Source of the DNA: Alitta virens
Lineage: Eukaryota > Annelida > Polychaeta > Phyllodocida > Nereididae
Assembly (NCBI GenBank): GCA_932294295.1
Contig: OW028584.1
Location: forward strand, 9,742,407 to 9,806,406
Length of the DNA stretch: 64,000 nucleotides
Direction: 5' to 3'
In this document: piece by piece, positions 1 through 12,530 of the stretch
Position numbering within the stretch: the stretch's first letter is position 1
Layout of the letters: each line of letters begins with the position of its first letter
Notes under the pieces: model-generated
Told to the model about the DNA's origin: nothing
The model's database searches: none
Seen by the model: the letters and a program-made list of their open reading frames with translations, nothing else
Translations under genes and position numbers: made by a program

Positions 1-185
1 CTTAATTTCTGCAGTTTTTACTTATACAACAGCTTCAGCTTTGATGATGATACTTGATAATGACACCTAACAATACCTGAGATATCATTCTATTAATTTG
101 TGACTATAACTTATCATTTATGCCAGGCACTGGCCCAGTGAACGCAATCTCATAGCCAGAACTGGCCTATGATATCGCGTACCCC
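1..185 (+). repeat. Representative 185-bp monomer
   Basis: This is the first complete monomer in the phase used here. It starts CTTAATTTCTGCAG, passes a GATGATGATACTTGATAATG stretch, then GATATCATTC, a variable TTATC/TCCTC/TCTTC site followed by ATTTATGCCAGGCA, and ends GATATCGCGTACCCC. The variable positions that distinguish monomer types are: AGCTTCAGCT or AGCTGCAGCT near base 40; GATGATG or GTTGGTG near base 54; CACATAAC or CACCTAAC near base 75; GAGATATC, GAAATATC or GAGACATC near base 90; the TTATC/TCCTC/TCTTC site; and AACGCAATCTC, AACGAAATCTC or AATGCAATCTT near base 145. These markers were used to trace the higher-order structure. Confidence 0.9.
155..166. repeat. Dyad symmetry in the 185-bp monomer
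   Basis: GCCAGAACTGGC is an inverted repeat with a 5-bp stem (GCCAG/CTGGC) around AA. It is present once in nearly every monomer, 19 bp before the monomer end. The 176-bp short monomers lose it, reading GCCAAACATGACC at the same place. Short dyads are common in centromeric satellites; a role here is inference. Confidence 0.7.
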
Positions 186-925
186 CTTAATTTCTGCAGT
201 TTTTACTTATACAACAGCTGCAGCTTTGATGATGATACTTGATAATGACAACTAACAATACCTGAGATATCATTCTATTAATTTGTGACTATAACTTATC
301 ATTTATGCCAGGCACTGCCCCAGTGAACGAAATCTCATAGCCAGAACTGGCCTATGATATCGCGTACCCCCTTAATTTCTGCAGTTTTTACTTATACAAC
401 AGCTTCAGCTTTGATGATGATACTTGATAATGACACCTAACAAAACCCGAGATATCATTCTATAAATTTGTGACTATAACTCCTCATTTATGCCAGGCAC
501 TGCCCCAGTGAACGCAATCTCATAGCCAGAACTGGCCTATGATATCGCGTACCCCCTTAATTTCTGCAGTTTTTACCAATACAACAGCTTCAGCTTTGTT
601 GGTGATACTTGACAATGACACATAACAATACCTGAGATATCATTCTATTAATTTGTGACTATAACTTATCATTTATGCCAGGCACTGCCCCAGTGAACGC
701 AATCTCATAGCCAGAACTGGCCTATGATATCGCGTACCCCCTTAATTTCTGCAGTTTTTACTTATACGACAGCTTCAGCTTTGTTGGTGATACTTGATAA
801 TGACACCTAACAATACCTGAGATATCATTCTATTAATTTGTGACTATACCTCCTCATTTATGCCAGGCATTGCCCCAGTGAACGCAATCTCATAGCCAGA
901 ACTGGCCTATGAAATCGCGTACCCC
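186..925 (+). repeat. Marked 4-monomer block, copy 1
   Basis: Four consecutive monomers carry rare markers in fixed order: AGCTGCAGCT; AAAACCCGAG with TCTATAAATTTG; TTTTACCAAT with GTTGGTG; and ATACGACAGC with GTTGGTG plus CTATACCTCC. The same four recur at 4791 (offset 4605) and 11236 (offset 11050). The block opens a 13-monomer super-repeat that runs into the 7-monomer HOR at 1296. This copy has its own base ACAACTAACA near 250. Confidence 0.85.
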
Positions 926-1295
926 CTTAATTTCTGCAGTTTTTACTTATACAACAGCTTCAGCTTTGATGATGATACTTGATAATGACACATAACAATA
1001 CCTGAGATATCATTCTATTAATTTGTGACTATAACTTATCATTTATGCCAGGCACTGCCCCAGTGAATGCAATCTTATAGCCAGAACTGGCCTATGATAT
1101 CGCGTACCCCCTTAATTTCTGCAGTTTTTACTTATACAACAGCTTCAGCTTTGATGATGATACTTGATAATGACACCTAACAATACCTGAGATATCATTC
1201 TATTAATTTGTGACTATAACTTATCATTTATTCCAGGCACTGCCCCAGTGAACGAAATCTCATAGCCAGAACTGGCCTATGATATCGCGTACCCC

Positions 1296-2580
1296 CTTAA
1301 TTTCTGCAGTTTTTACTTATACAACAGCTTCAGCTTTGATGATGATACTTGATAATGTCACCTAACATACCTGAGATATCATTCTATTAATTAGTGACTA
1401 TAACTCCCCATTTATGCCAGGTATGGCCCCAGTGAACGCAATGTCATAGCCAGAACTGGCCTATGATATCGCGTACCCCCCTAATTTCTGCTTATATAAC
1501 AGCTTTACCTTCGATGGTGATACTTGATAATGACACATAAAAACGCCTGAGATATCATTCTATTGATTTGTGACTATAACTCTTCGTTTATGCCAGGCAT
1601 TGCCCCAGTGAACGCAATCTCATAGCCAAACATGACCTAAGATATCGCGTACCCCCTTAATTTCTGCAGTTTTTACTTATACAACAGCTTCAGCTTTGTT
1701 GGTGATACTTGATAATGACACATAACAATACCTGAGATATCATTCTATTAATTTGTGACTATAACTTATCATTTATGCCAGGCACTGCCCCAGTGAACGC
1801 AATCTCATAGCCAGAACTGGCCTATGATATCGCGTACCCCCTTAATTTCTGCAGTTTTTACTTATATAACAGCTTCAGCTTTGTTGGTGATACTTGATAA
1901 TGACACCTAACAATACCTGAGATATCATTCTATTAATTTGTGACTATACCTCCTCATTTATGCCAGGCATTGCCCCAATGAACGCAATCTCATAGCCAGA
2001 ACTGGCCTATGATATCGCGTACCCCTTTAATTTCTGCAGTTTTTACTTATACGACAGCTTCAGCTTTGATGATGATACTTGATAATGACACATAACAATA
2101 CCTGAAATATCATTCTATTAATTTGTGACTATAACTTATCATTTATGCCAGGCACTGCCCCAGTGAACGCAATCTCATAGCCAGAACTGGCCTATGATAT
2201 CGCGTACCCCCTTAATTTCTGCAGTTTTTACTTATACAACAGCTTCAGCTTTGATGATGATACTTGATAATGACACATAACAATACCTGAAATATCATTC
2301 TATTAATTTGTGACTATAACTCTTCATTTATGCCAGGCACTGCCCCAGTGAACACAATCTCATAGCCAGAACTGGCCTATGATATCGCGTACCCCCTTAA
2401 TTTCTGCAGTTTTTACTTATACAACAGCTTCAGCTTTGATGATGATACTTGATAATGACACCTAACAATACCTGAGACATCATTCTATTAATTTGTGACT
2501 ATAACTTATCATTTATGCCAGGCACTGCCCCAGTGAATGCAATCTTATAGCCAGAACTGGCCTATGATATCGCGTACCCC
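1296..2580 (+). repeat. 7-monomer HOR, 1285 bp, full copy
   Basis: The monomer lengths are 184, 176, 185, 185, 185, 185 and 185. In order: the 184-bp form has GTCACCTAACATACC, TCCCCATTTATG and GGTATGG; the 176-bp short form follows; then a GTTGGTG/CATAAC form; a TATATAAC/GTTGGTG/CTATACCTCC form; an ATACGAC form preceded by CCCCTTTAAT; a GAAATATC/TCTTC form; and a GAGACATC/AATGCAATCTT form. The next copy follows directly at 2581. It differs at few markers, for example GCCCCAATG at about 1976 against GCCCCAGTG at the equivalent site. Confidence 0.88.
1480..1655 (+). repeat. 176-bp short monomer 1
   Basis: Relative to the 185-bp form this monomer lacks 9 bp after TTTCTGC (CTGCTTATATAAC replaces CTGCAGTTTTTACTTATAC). 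It also carries many private substitutions: TTACCTTCGATGG, AAAAACGCCTGAG, CTATTGATTTG, CTCTTCGTTTATG and CATAGCCAAACATGACCTAAG. It is the most diverged monomer class in the array and the best landmark for the HOR phase. Confidence 0.9.
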
Positions 2581-3865
2581 CTTAATTTCTGCAGTTTTTA
2601 CTTATGCAACAGCTTCAGCTTTGATGATGATACTTGATAATGTCACCTAACATACCTGAGATATCATTCTATTAATTAGTGACTATAACTCCCCATTTAT
2701 GCCAGGTATGGCCCCAGTGAACGCAATGTCATAGCCAGAACTGGCCTATGATATCGCGTACCCCCCTAATTTCTGCTTATATAACAGCTTTACCTTCGAT
2801 GGTGATACTTGATAATGACACATAAAAACGCCTGAGATATCATTCTATTGATTTGTGACTATAACTCTTCGTTTATTCCAGGCATTGCCCCAGTGAACGC
2901 AATCTCATAGCCAAACATGACCTAAGATATCGCGTACCCCCTTAATTTCTGCAGTTTTTACTTATACAACAGCTTCAGCTTTGTTGGTGATACTTGAGAA
3001 TGACACATAACAATACCTGAGATATCATTCTATTAATTTGTGACTATAACTTATCATTTATGCCAGGCACTGCCCCAGTGAACGCAATCTCATAGCCAGA
3101 ACTGGCCTATGATATCGCGTACCCCCTTAATTTCTGCAGTTTTTACTTATATAACAGCTTCAGCTTTGTTGGTGATACTTGATAATGACACCTAACAATA
3201 CCTGAGATATCATTCTATTAATTTGTGACTATACCTCCTCATTTATGCCAGGCATTGCCCCAGTGAACGCAATCTCATAGCCAGAACTGGCCTATGATAT
3301 CGCGTACCCCTTTAATTTCTGCAGTTTTTACTTATACGACAGCTTCAGCTTTGATGATGATACTTGATAATGACACATAACAATACCTGAAATATCATTC
3401 TATTAATTTGTGACTATAACTTATCATTTATGCCAGGCACTGCCCCAGTGAACGCAATCTCATAGCCAGAACTGGCCTATGATATCGCGTACCCCCTTAA
3501 TTTCTGCAGTTTTTACTTATACAACAGCTTCAGCTTTGATGATGATACTTGATAATGACACATAACAATACCTGAAATATCATTCTATTAATTTGTGACT
3601 ATAACTCTTCATTTATGCCAGGCACTGCCCCAGTGAACGCAATCTCATAGCCAGAACTGGCCTATGATATCGCGTACCCCCTTAATTTCTGCAGTTTTTA
3701 CTTATACAACAGCTTCAGCTTTGATGATGATAATTGATAATGACACCTAACAATACCTGAGACATCATTCTATTAATTTGTGACTATAACTTATCATTTA
3801 TGCCAGGCACTGCCCCAGTGAATGCAATCTTATAGCCAGAACTGGCCTATGATATCGCGTACCCC
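2581..3865 (+). repeat. 7-monomer HOR, 1285 bp, second tandem copy
   Basis: Same monomer order as 1296-2580, directly adjoining it. It ends with the GAGACATC/AATGCAATCTT monomer at 3681-3865. Private bases include TTGAGAATGACA near 2995 and ATAATTGATAATG near 3730. The following monomer at 3866 is an ordinary 185-bp form rather than the 184-bp form, so the tandem run of this HOR stops here. Confidence 0.88.
2765..2940 (+). repeat. 176-bp short monomer 2
   Basis: Second short form, 1285 bp after the first. It has a private TTTATTCCAGG in place of TTTATGCCAGG. Confidence 0.9.
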
Positions 3866-4790
3866 CTTAATTTCTGCAGTTTTTACTTATACAACAGCTT
3901 CAGCTTTGATGATGATACTTGATAATGACACCTAACAATACCTGAGATATCATTCTATTAATTTGTGACTATAACTTATCATTTATGCCAGGCACTGCCC
4001 CAGTGAACGAAATCTCATAGCCAGAACTGGCCTATGATATCGCGTACCCCCTTAATTTCTGCAGTTTTTACTTATACAACAGCTTCAGCTTTGATGATGA
4101 TACTTGATAATGACACATAACAATACCTGAAATATCATTCTATTAATTTGTGACTATAACTTATCATTTATGCCAGGCACTGCCCCAGTGAACGCAATCT
4201 CATAGCCAGAACTGGCCTATGATATCGCGTACCCCCTTAATTTCTGCAGTTTTTACTTACACAACAGCTGCAGCTTTGATGATGATACTTGATAATGACA
4301 CCTAACAATACCTGAGATATCATTCTATTAATTTGTGACTATAACTTATCATTTATGCCAGGCACTGCCCCAGTGAACGAAATCTCATAGCCAGAACTGG
4401 CCTATGATATCGCGTACCCCCTTAATTTCTGCAGTTTTTACTTATACAACAGCTTCAGCTTTGATGATGATACTTGATAATGACACCTAACAATACCTGA
4501 GACATCATTCTATTAATTTGTGACTATAACTTATCATTTATGCCAGGCACTGCCCCATTGAATGCAATCTTATAGCCAGAACTGGCCTATGATATCGCGT
4601 ACCCCCTTAATTTCTGCAGTTTTTACTTATACAACAGCTTCAGCTTTGATGATGATACTTGATAATGACACCTAACAATACCTGAGATATCATTCTATTA
4701 ATTTGTGACTATAACTTATCATTTATGCCAGGCACTGCCCCAGTGAACGAAATCTCATAGCCAGAACTGGCCTATGATATCGCGTACCCC

Positions 4791-5530
4791 CTTAATTTCT
4801 GCAGTTTTTACTTATACAACAGCTGCAGCTTTGATGATGATACTTGATAATGACACCTAACAATACCTGAGATATCATTCTATTAATTTGTGACTATAAC
4901 TTATCATTTATGCCAGGCACTGCCCCAGTGAACGAAATCTCATAGCCAGAACTGGCCTATGATATCGCGTACCCCCTTAATTTCTGCAGTTTTTACTTAT
5001 ACAACAGCTTCAGCTTTGATGATGATACTTGATAATGACACCTAACAAAACCCGAGATATCATTCTATAAATTTGTGACTATAACTCCTCATTTATGCCA
5101 GGCACTGCCCCAGTGAACGCAATCTCATAGCCAGAACTGGCCTATGATATCGCGTACCCCCTTAATTTCTGCAGTTTTTACCAATACAACAGCTTCAGCT
5201 TTGTTGGTGATACTTGACAATGACACATAACAATACCTGAGATATCATTCTATTAATTTGTGACTATAACTTATCATTTATGCCAGGCACTGCCCCAGTG
5301 AACGCAATCTCATAGCCAGAACTGGCCTATGATATCGCGTACCCCCTTAATTTCTGCAGTTTTTACTTATACGACAGCTTCAGCTTTGTTGGTGATACTT
5401 GATAATGACACCTAACAATACCTGAGATATCATTCTATTAATTTGTGACTATACCTCCTCATTTATGCCAGGCATTGCCCCAGTGAACGCAATCTCATAG
5501 CCAGAACTGGCCTATGATATCGCGTACCCC
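4791..5530 (+). repeat. Marked 4-monomer block, copy 2
   Basis: Carries the same ordered markers as 186-925. It is displaced by 4605 bp, which equals 25 monomers after correction for two short and two 184-bp monomers. It is followed collinearly by three monomers and the HOR at 6086, and the whole stretch from 4791 to about 6900 matches 11236 to about 13350 at an offset of 6445 bp. Confidence 0.85.
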
Positions 5531-6085
5531 CTTAATTTCTGCAGTTTTTACTTATACAACAGCTTCAGCTTTGATGATGATACTTGATAATGACACATAA
5601 CAATACCTGAAATATCATTCTATTAATTTGTGACTATAACTTATCATTTATGCCAGGCACTGCCCCAGTGAACGCAATCTCATAGCCAGAACTGGCCTAT
5701 GATATCGCGTACCCCCTTAATTTCTGCAGTTTTTACTTATACAACAGCTTCAGCTTTGATGATGATACTTGATAATGACACCTAACAATACCTGAGATAT
5801 CATTCTATTAATTTGTGACTATAACTTATCATTTATGCCAGGCACTGCCCCAGTGAATGCAATCTTATAGCCAGAACTGGCCTATGATATCGCGTACCCC
5901 CTTAATTTCTGCAGTTTTTACTTATACAACAGCTTCAGCTTTGATGATGATACTTGATAATGACACCTAACAATACCTGAGATATCATTCTATTAATTTG
6001 TGACTATAACTTATCATTTATGCCAGGCACTGCCCCAGTGAACGAAATCTCATAGCCAGAACTGGCCTATGATATCGTGTACCCC

Positions 6086-7369
6086 CTTAATTTCTGCAGT
6101 TTTTATTATACAACAGCTTCAGCTTTGATGATGATACTTGATAATGTCACCTAACATACCTGAGATATCATTCTATTAATTAGTGACTATAACTCCCCAT
6201 TTATGCCAGGTATGGCCCCAGTGAATGCAATGTCATAGCCAGAACTGGCCTATGATATCGCGTACCCCCCTAATTTCTGCTTATATTACAGCTTTACCTT
6301 CGATGGTGATACTTGATAATGACACATAAAAACGCCTGAGATATCATTCTATTGATTTGTGACTATAACTCTTCGTTTATGCCAGGCATTGCCCCAGTGA
6401 ACGCAATCTCATAGCCAAACATGACCTAAGATATCGCGTACCCCCTTAATTTCTGCAGTTTTTACTTATACAACTGCTTCAGCTTTGTTGGTGATACTTG
6501 ATAATGACACATAACAATACCTGAGATATCATTCTATTAATTTGTGACTATAACTTATCATTTATGCCAGGCACTGCCCCAGTGAACGCAATCTCATAGC
6601 CAGAACTGGCCTATGATATCGCGTACCCCCTTAATTTCTGCAGTTTTTACTTATATAACAGCTTCAGCTTTGTTGGTGATACTTGATAATGACACCTAAC
6701 AATACCTGAGATATCATTCTATTAATTTGTGACTATACCTCCTCATTTATGCCAGGCATTGCCCCAATGAACGCAATCTCATAGCCAGAACTGGCCTATG
6801 ATATCGCGTACCCCTTTAATTTCTGCAGTTTTTACTTATACGACAGCTTCAGCTTTGATGATGATACTTGATAATGACACATAACAATACCTGAAATATC
6901 ATTCTATTAATTTGTGACTATAACTTATCATTTATGCCAGGCACTGCCCCAGTGAACGCAATCTCATAGCCAGAACTGGCCTATGATATCGCGTACCCCC
7001 TTAATTTCTGCAGTTTTTACTTATACAACAGCTTCAGCTTTGATGATGATACTTGATAATGACACATAACAATACCTGAAATATCATTCTATTAATTTGT
7101 GACTATAACTCTTCATTTATGCCAGGCACTGCCCCAGTGAACACAATCTCATAGCCAGAACTGGCCTATGATATCGCGTACCCCCTTAATTTCTGCAGTT
7201 TTTACTTATACAACAGCTTCAGCTTTGATGATGATACTTGATAATGACACCTAACAATACCTGAGACATCATTCTATTAATTTGTGACTATAACTTATCA
7301 TTTATGCCAGGCACTGCCCCAGTGAATGCAATCTTATAGCCAGAACTGGCCTATGATATCGCGTACCCC
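6086..7369 (+). repeat. 7-monomer HOR, 1284-bp copy
   Basis: Same order as the 1296 copy. The first monomer is 183 bp because of an extra one-base deletion (TTTTATTATAC) near 6101, in addition to the usual AACATACC deletion. It is preceded by GATATCGTGT at 6071, a marker shared with 12516 in the parallel copy. Confidence 0.86.
6269..6444 (+). repeat. 176-bp short monomer 3
   Basis: Short form with the private TTATATTACAGC variant near 6280. Confidence 0.9.
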
Positions 7370-7545
7370 CCTAATTTCTGCTTATATAACAGCTTTACCT
7401 TCGATGGTGATACTTGATAATGACACATAAAAACGCCTGAGATATCATTCTATTGATTTGTGACTATAACTCTTCGTTTATGCCAGGCATTGCCCCAGTG
7501 AACGCAATCTCATAGCCAAACATGACCTAAGATATCGCGTACCCC
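7370..7545 (+). repeat. 176-bp short monomer 4
   Basis: Short form that lacks its usual 184-bp left neighbour. Confidence 0.9.
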
Positions 7546-8470
7546 CTTAATTTCTGCAGTTTTTACTTATACAACAGCTTCAGCTTTGTTGGTGATACTT
7601 GATAATGACACATAACAATACCTGAGATATCATTCTATTAATTTGTGACTATAACTTATCATTTATGCCAGGCACTGCCCCAGTGAACGCAATCTCATAG
7701 CCAGAACTGGCCTATGATATCGCGTACCCCCTTAATTTCTGCAGTTTTTACTTATATAACAGCTTCAGCTTTGTTGGTGATACTTGATAATGACACATAA
7801 CAATACCTGAGATATCATTATATTAATTTGTGACTATACCTCCTCATTTATGCCAGGCATTGCCCCAGTGAACGCAATCTCATAGCCAGAACTGGCCTAT
7901 GATATCGCGTACCCCTTTAATTTCTGCAGTTTTTACTTATACGACAGCTTCAGCTTTGATGATGATACTTGATAATGACACATAACAATACCTGAAATAT
8001 CATTCTATTAATTTGTGACTATAACTTATCATTTATGCCAGGCACTGCCCCAGTGAACGCAATCTCATAGCCAGAACTGGCCTATGATATCGCGTACCCC
8101 CTTAATTTCTGCAGTTTTTACTTATACAACAGCTTCAGCTTTGATGATGATACTTGATAATGACACATAACAATACCTGAAATATCATTCTATTAATTTG
8201 TGACTATAACTCTTCATTTATGCCAGGCACTGCCCCAGTGAACGCAATCTCATAGCCAGAACTGGCCTATGATATCGCGTACCCCCTTAATTTCTGCAGT
8301 TTTTACTTATACAACAGCTTCAGCTTTGATGATGATACTTGATAATGACACCTAACAATACCTGAGACATCATTCTATTAATTTGTGACTATAACTTATC
8401 ATTTATGCCAGGCACTGCCCCAGTGAATGCAATCTTATAGCCAGAACTGGCCTATGATATCGCGTACCCC
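7370..8470 (+). repeat. 6-monomer deletion form of the HOR, missing the 184-bp monomer
   Basis: The short monomer at 7370 directly follows the GAGACATC/AATGCAATCTT monomer (7185-7369) that normally ends the HOR, so the 184-bp monomer is absent and the length is 1101 bp. An unequal exchange between the last and first monomers of adjacent HORs would produce this. Confidence 0.82.
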
Positions 8471-9950
8471 CTTAATTTCTGCAGTTTTTACTTATACAAC
8501 AGCTTCAGCTTTGATGATGATACTTGATAATGACACCTAACAATACCTGAAATATCATTCTATTAATTTGTGACTATAACTTATCATTTATGCCAGGCAC
8601 TGCCCCAGTGAACGAAATCTCATAGCCAGAACTGGCCTATGATATCGCGTACCCCCTTAATTTCTGCAGTTTTTACTTATACAACAGCTTCAGCTTTGAT
8701 GATGATACTTGATAATGACACATAACAATACCTGAAATATCATTCTATTAATTTGTGACTATAACTTATCATTTATGCCAGGCACTGCCCCAGTGAACGC
8801 AATCTCATAGCCAGAACTGGCCTATGATATCGCGTACCCCCTTAATTTCTGCAGTTTTTACTTATACAACAGCTGCAGCTTTGATGATGATACTTGATAA
8901 TGACACCTAACAATACCTGAGATATCATTCTATTAATTTGTGACTATACCTCCTCATTTATGCCAGGCATTGCCCCAGTGAACGCAATCTCATAGCCAGA
9001 ACTGGCCTATGATATCGCGTACCCATTTAATTTCTGCAGTTTTTACTTATACAACAGCTTCAGCTTTGATGATGATACTTGATAATGACACATAACAATA
9101 CCTGAAATATCATTCTATTAATTTGTGACTATAACTTATCATTTATGCCAGGCACTGCCCCAGTGAACGCAATCTCATAGCCAGAACTGGCCTATGATAT
9201 CGCGTACCCCCTTAATTTCTGCAGTTTTTACTTATACAACAGCTTCAGCTTTGATAATGATACTTGATAATGACACCTAACAATACCTGAGATATCATTC
9301 TATTAATTTGTGACTATAACTTATCATTTATGCCAGGCACTGCCCCAGTGAATGCAATCTTATAGCCAGAACTGGCCTATGATATCGCGTACCCCCTTAA
9401 TTTCTGCAGTTTTTACTTATACAACAGCTTCAGCTTTGATGATGATACTTGATAATGACACCTAACAATACCTGAGATATCATTCTATTAATTTGTGACT
9501 ATAACTTATCATTTATGCCAGGCACTGCCCCAGTGAGCGAAATCTCATAGCCAGAACTGGCCTATGATATCGCGTACCCCCTTAATTTCTGCAGTTTTTA
9601 CTTATACAACAGCTTCAGCTTTGATGATGATACTTGATAATGTCACCTAACAATACCTGAGATATCATTCTATTAATTTGTGACTATAACTCCCCATTTA
9701 TGCCAGGTATGGCCCCAGTGAACGCAATGTCATAGCCAGAACTGGCCTATGATATCGCGTACCCCCTTAATTTCTGCAGTTTTTACTTATACAACAGCTT
9801 CAGCTTTGATGATGATACTTGATAATGACACCTAACAATACCTGAGATATCATTCTATTAATTTGTGACTATAACTTATCATTTATGCCAGGCATTGTCC
9901 CAGTGAACACAATCTCATAGCAAGAACTGGCCTGTGATATCGCGTACCCC

Positions 9951-10126
9951 CGTAATTTCTGCTTATATAACAGCTTTACCTTCGATGGTGATACTTGATA
10001 ATGACACATAAAAACGCCTGAGATATCATTCTATTGATTTGTGACTATAACTCTTCATTTATGCCAGGCATTGCCCCAGTCAACGCAATCTCATAGCCAA
10101 ATATGACCTAAGATATCGCGTACCCC
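9951..10126 (+). repeat. 176-bp short monomer 5
   Basis: A more diverged short form: it starts CGTAATTTCTGC and has CTCTTCATTTATG, CCCAGTCAACGC and CCAAATATGACC. Its left neighbour (9766-9950) is a 185-bp monomer with private GGCATTGTCC and CATAGCAAGAAC changes, not the usual 184-bp form. Confidence 0.88.
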
Positions 10127-11051
10127 CTTAATTTCTGCAGTTTTTACTTATACAACAGCTTCAGCTTTGTTGGTGATACTTGATAATGACACATAACAAT
10201 ACCTGAGATATCATTCTATTAATTTGTGACTATAACTTATCATTTATGCCAGGCACTGCCCCAGTGAACGCAATCTCATAGCCAGAACTGGCCTATGATA
10301 TCGCGTACCCCCTTAATTTCTGCAGTTTTTACTTATATAACAGCTTCAGCTTTGTTGGTGATACTTGATAATGACACCTAACAATACCTGAGATATCATT
10401 CTATTAATTTGTGACTATACCTCCTCATTTATGCCAGGCATTGCCCCAGTGAACGCAATCTCATAGCCAGAACTGGCCTATGATATCGCGTACCCCCTTA
10501 ATTTCTGCAGTTTTTACTTATACAACAGCTTCAGCTTTGATGATGATACTTGATAATGACACATAACAATACCTGAAATATCATTCTATTAATTTGTGAC
10601 TATAACTTATCATTTATGCCAGGCACTGCCCGAGTGAACGCAATCTCATAGCCAGAACTGGCCTATGATATCGCGTACCCCCTTAATTTCTGCAGTTTTT
10701 ACTTATACAACAGCTTCAGCTTTGATGATGATACTTGATAATGACACATAACAATACCTGAAATATCATTCTATTAATTTGTGACTATAACTCCTCATTT
10801 ATGCCAGGCACTGCCCCAGTGAACGCAATCTCATAGCCAGAACTGGCCTATGATATCGCGTACCCCCTTAATTTCTGCAGTTTTTACTTATACAACAGCT
10901 TCAGCTTTGATGATGATACTTGATAATGACACCTAACAATACCTGAGACATCATTCTATTAATTTGTGACTATAACTTATCATTTATGCCAGGCACTGCC
11001 CCAGTGAATGCAATCTTATAGCCAGAACTGGCCTATGATATCGCGTACCCC
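9951..11051 (+). repeat. 6-monomer HOR variant, 1101 bp
   Basis: It begins at the diverged short monomer and runs through GTTGGTG/CATAAC, TATATAAC/CTATACCTCC, two GAAATATC forms and a GAGACATC/AATGCAATCTT form. The 184-bp monomer is missing and the ATACGAC marker of the fourth monomer is replaced by ATACAAC. Confidence 0.78.
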
Positions 11052-11235
11052 CTTAATTTCTGCAGTTTTTACTTATACAACAGTTTCAGTTTGATGATGA
11101 TACTTGATAATGACACCTAACAATACCTGAGATATCATTCTATTAATTTGTGACTATAACTTATCATTTATGCCAGGCACTGCCCCAGTGAACGCAATCT
11201 CATAGCCAGAACTGGCCTATGATATCGCGTACCCC

Positions 11236-11975
11236 CTTAATTTCTGCAGTTTTTACTTATACAACAGCTGCAGCTTTGATGATGATACTTGATAATGACA
11301 CCTAACAATACCTGAGATATCATTCTATTAATTTGTGACTATAACTTATCATTTATGCCAGGCACTGCCCCAGTGAACGAAATCTCATAGCCAGAACTGG
11401 CCTATGATATCGCGTACCCCCTTAATTTCTGCAGTTTTTACTTATACAACAGCTTCAGCTTTGATGATGATACTTGATAATGACACCTAACAAAACCCGA
11501 GATATCATTCTATAAATTTGTGACTATAACTCCTCATTTATGCCAGGCACTGCCCCAGTGAACGCAATCTCATAGCCAGAACTGGCCTATGATATCGCGT
11601 ACCCCCTTAATTTCTGCAGTTTTTACCAATACAACAGCTTCAGCTTTGTTGGTGATACTTGACAATGACACATAACAATACCTGAGATATCATTCTATTA
11701 ATTTGTGACTATAACTTATCATTTATGCCAGGCACTGCCCCAGTGAACGCAATCTCATAGCCAGAACTGGCCTATGATATCGCGTACCCCCTTAATTTCT
11801 GCAGTTTTTACTTATACGACAGCTTCAGCTTTGTTGGTGATACTTGATAATGACACCTAACAATACCTGAGATATCATTCTATTAATTTGTGACTATACC
11901 TCCTCATTTATGCCAGGCATTGCCCCAGTGAACGCAATCTCATAGCCAGAACTGGCCTATGATATCGCGTACCCC
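11236..11975 (+). repeat. Marked 4-monomer block, copy 3
   Basis: Same ordered markers as at 186 and 4791. It starts the third super-repeat, which reaches 13630. Confidence 0.85.
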
Positions 11976-12530
11976 CTTAATTTCTGCAGTTTTTACTTAT
12001 ACAACAGCTTCAGCTTTGATGATGATACTTGATAATGACACATAACAATACCTGAAATATCATTCTATTAATTTGTGACTATAACTTATCATTTATGCCA
12101 GGCACTGCCCCAGTGAACGCAATCTCATAGCCAGAACTGGCCTATGACATCGCGTACCCCCTTAATTTCTGCAGTTTTTAATTATACAACAGCTTCAGCT
12201 TTGATGATGATACTTGATAATGACACCTAACAATACCTGAGATATCATTCTATTAATTTGTGACTATAACTTATCATTTATGCCAGGCACTGCCCCAGTG
12301 AATGCAATCTTATAGCCAGAACTGGCCTATGATATCGCGTACCCCCTTAATTTCTGCAGTTTTTACTTATACAACAGCTTCAGCTTTGATGATGATACTT
12401 GATAATGACACCTAACAATACCTGAGATATCATTCTATTAATTTGTGACTATAACTTATCATTTATGCCAGGCACTGCCCTAGTGAACGAAATCTCATAG
12501 CCAGAACTGGCCTATGATATCGTGTACCCC

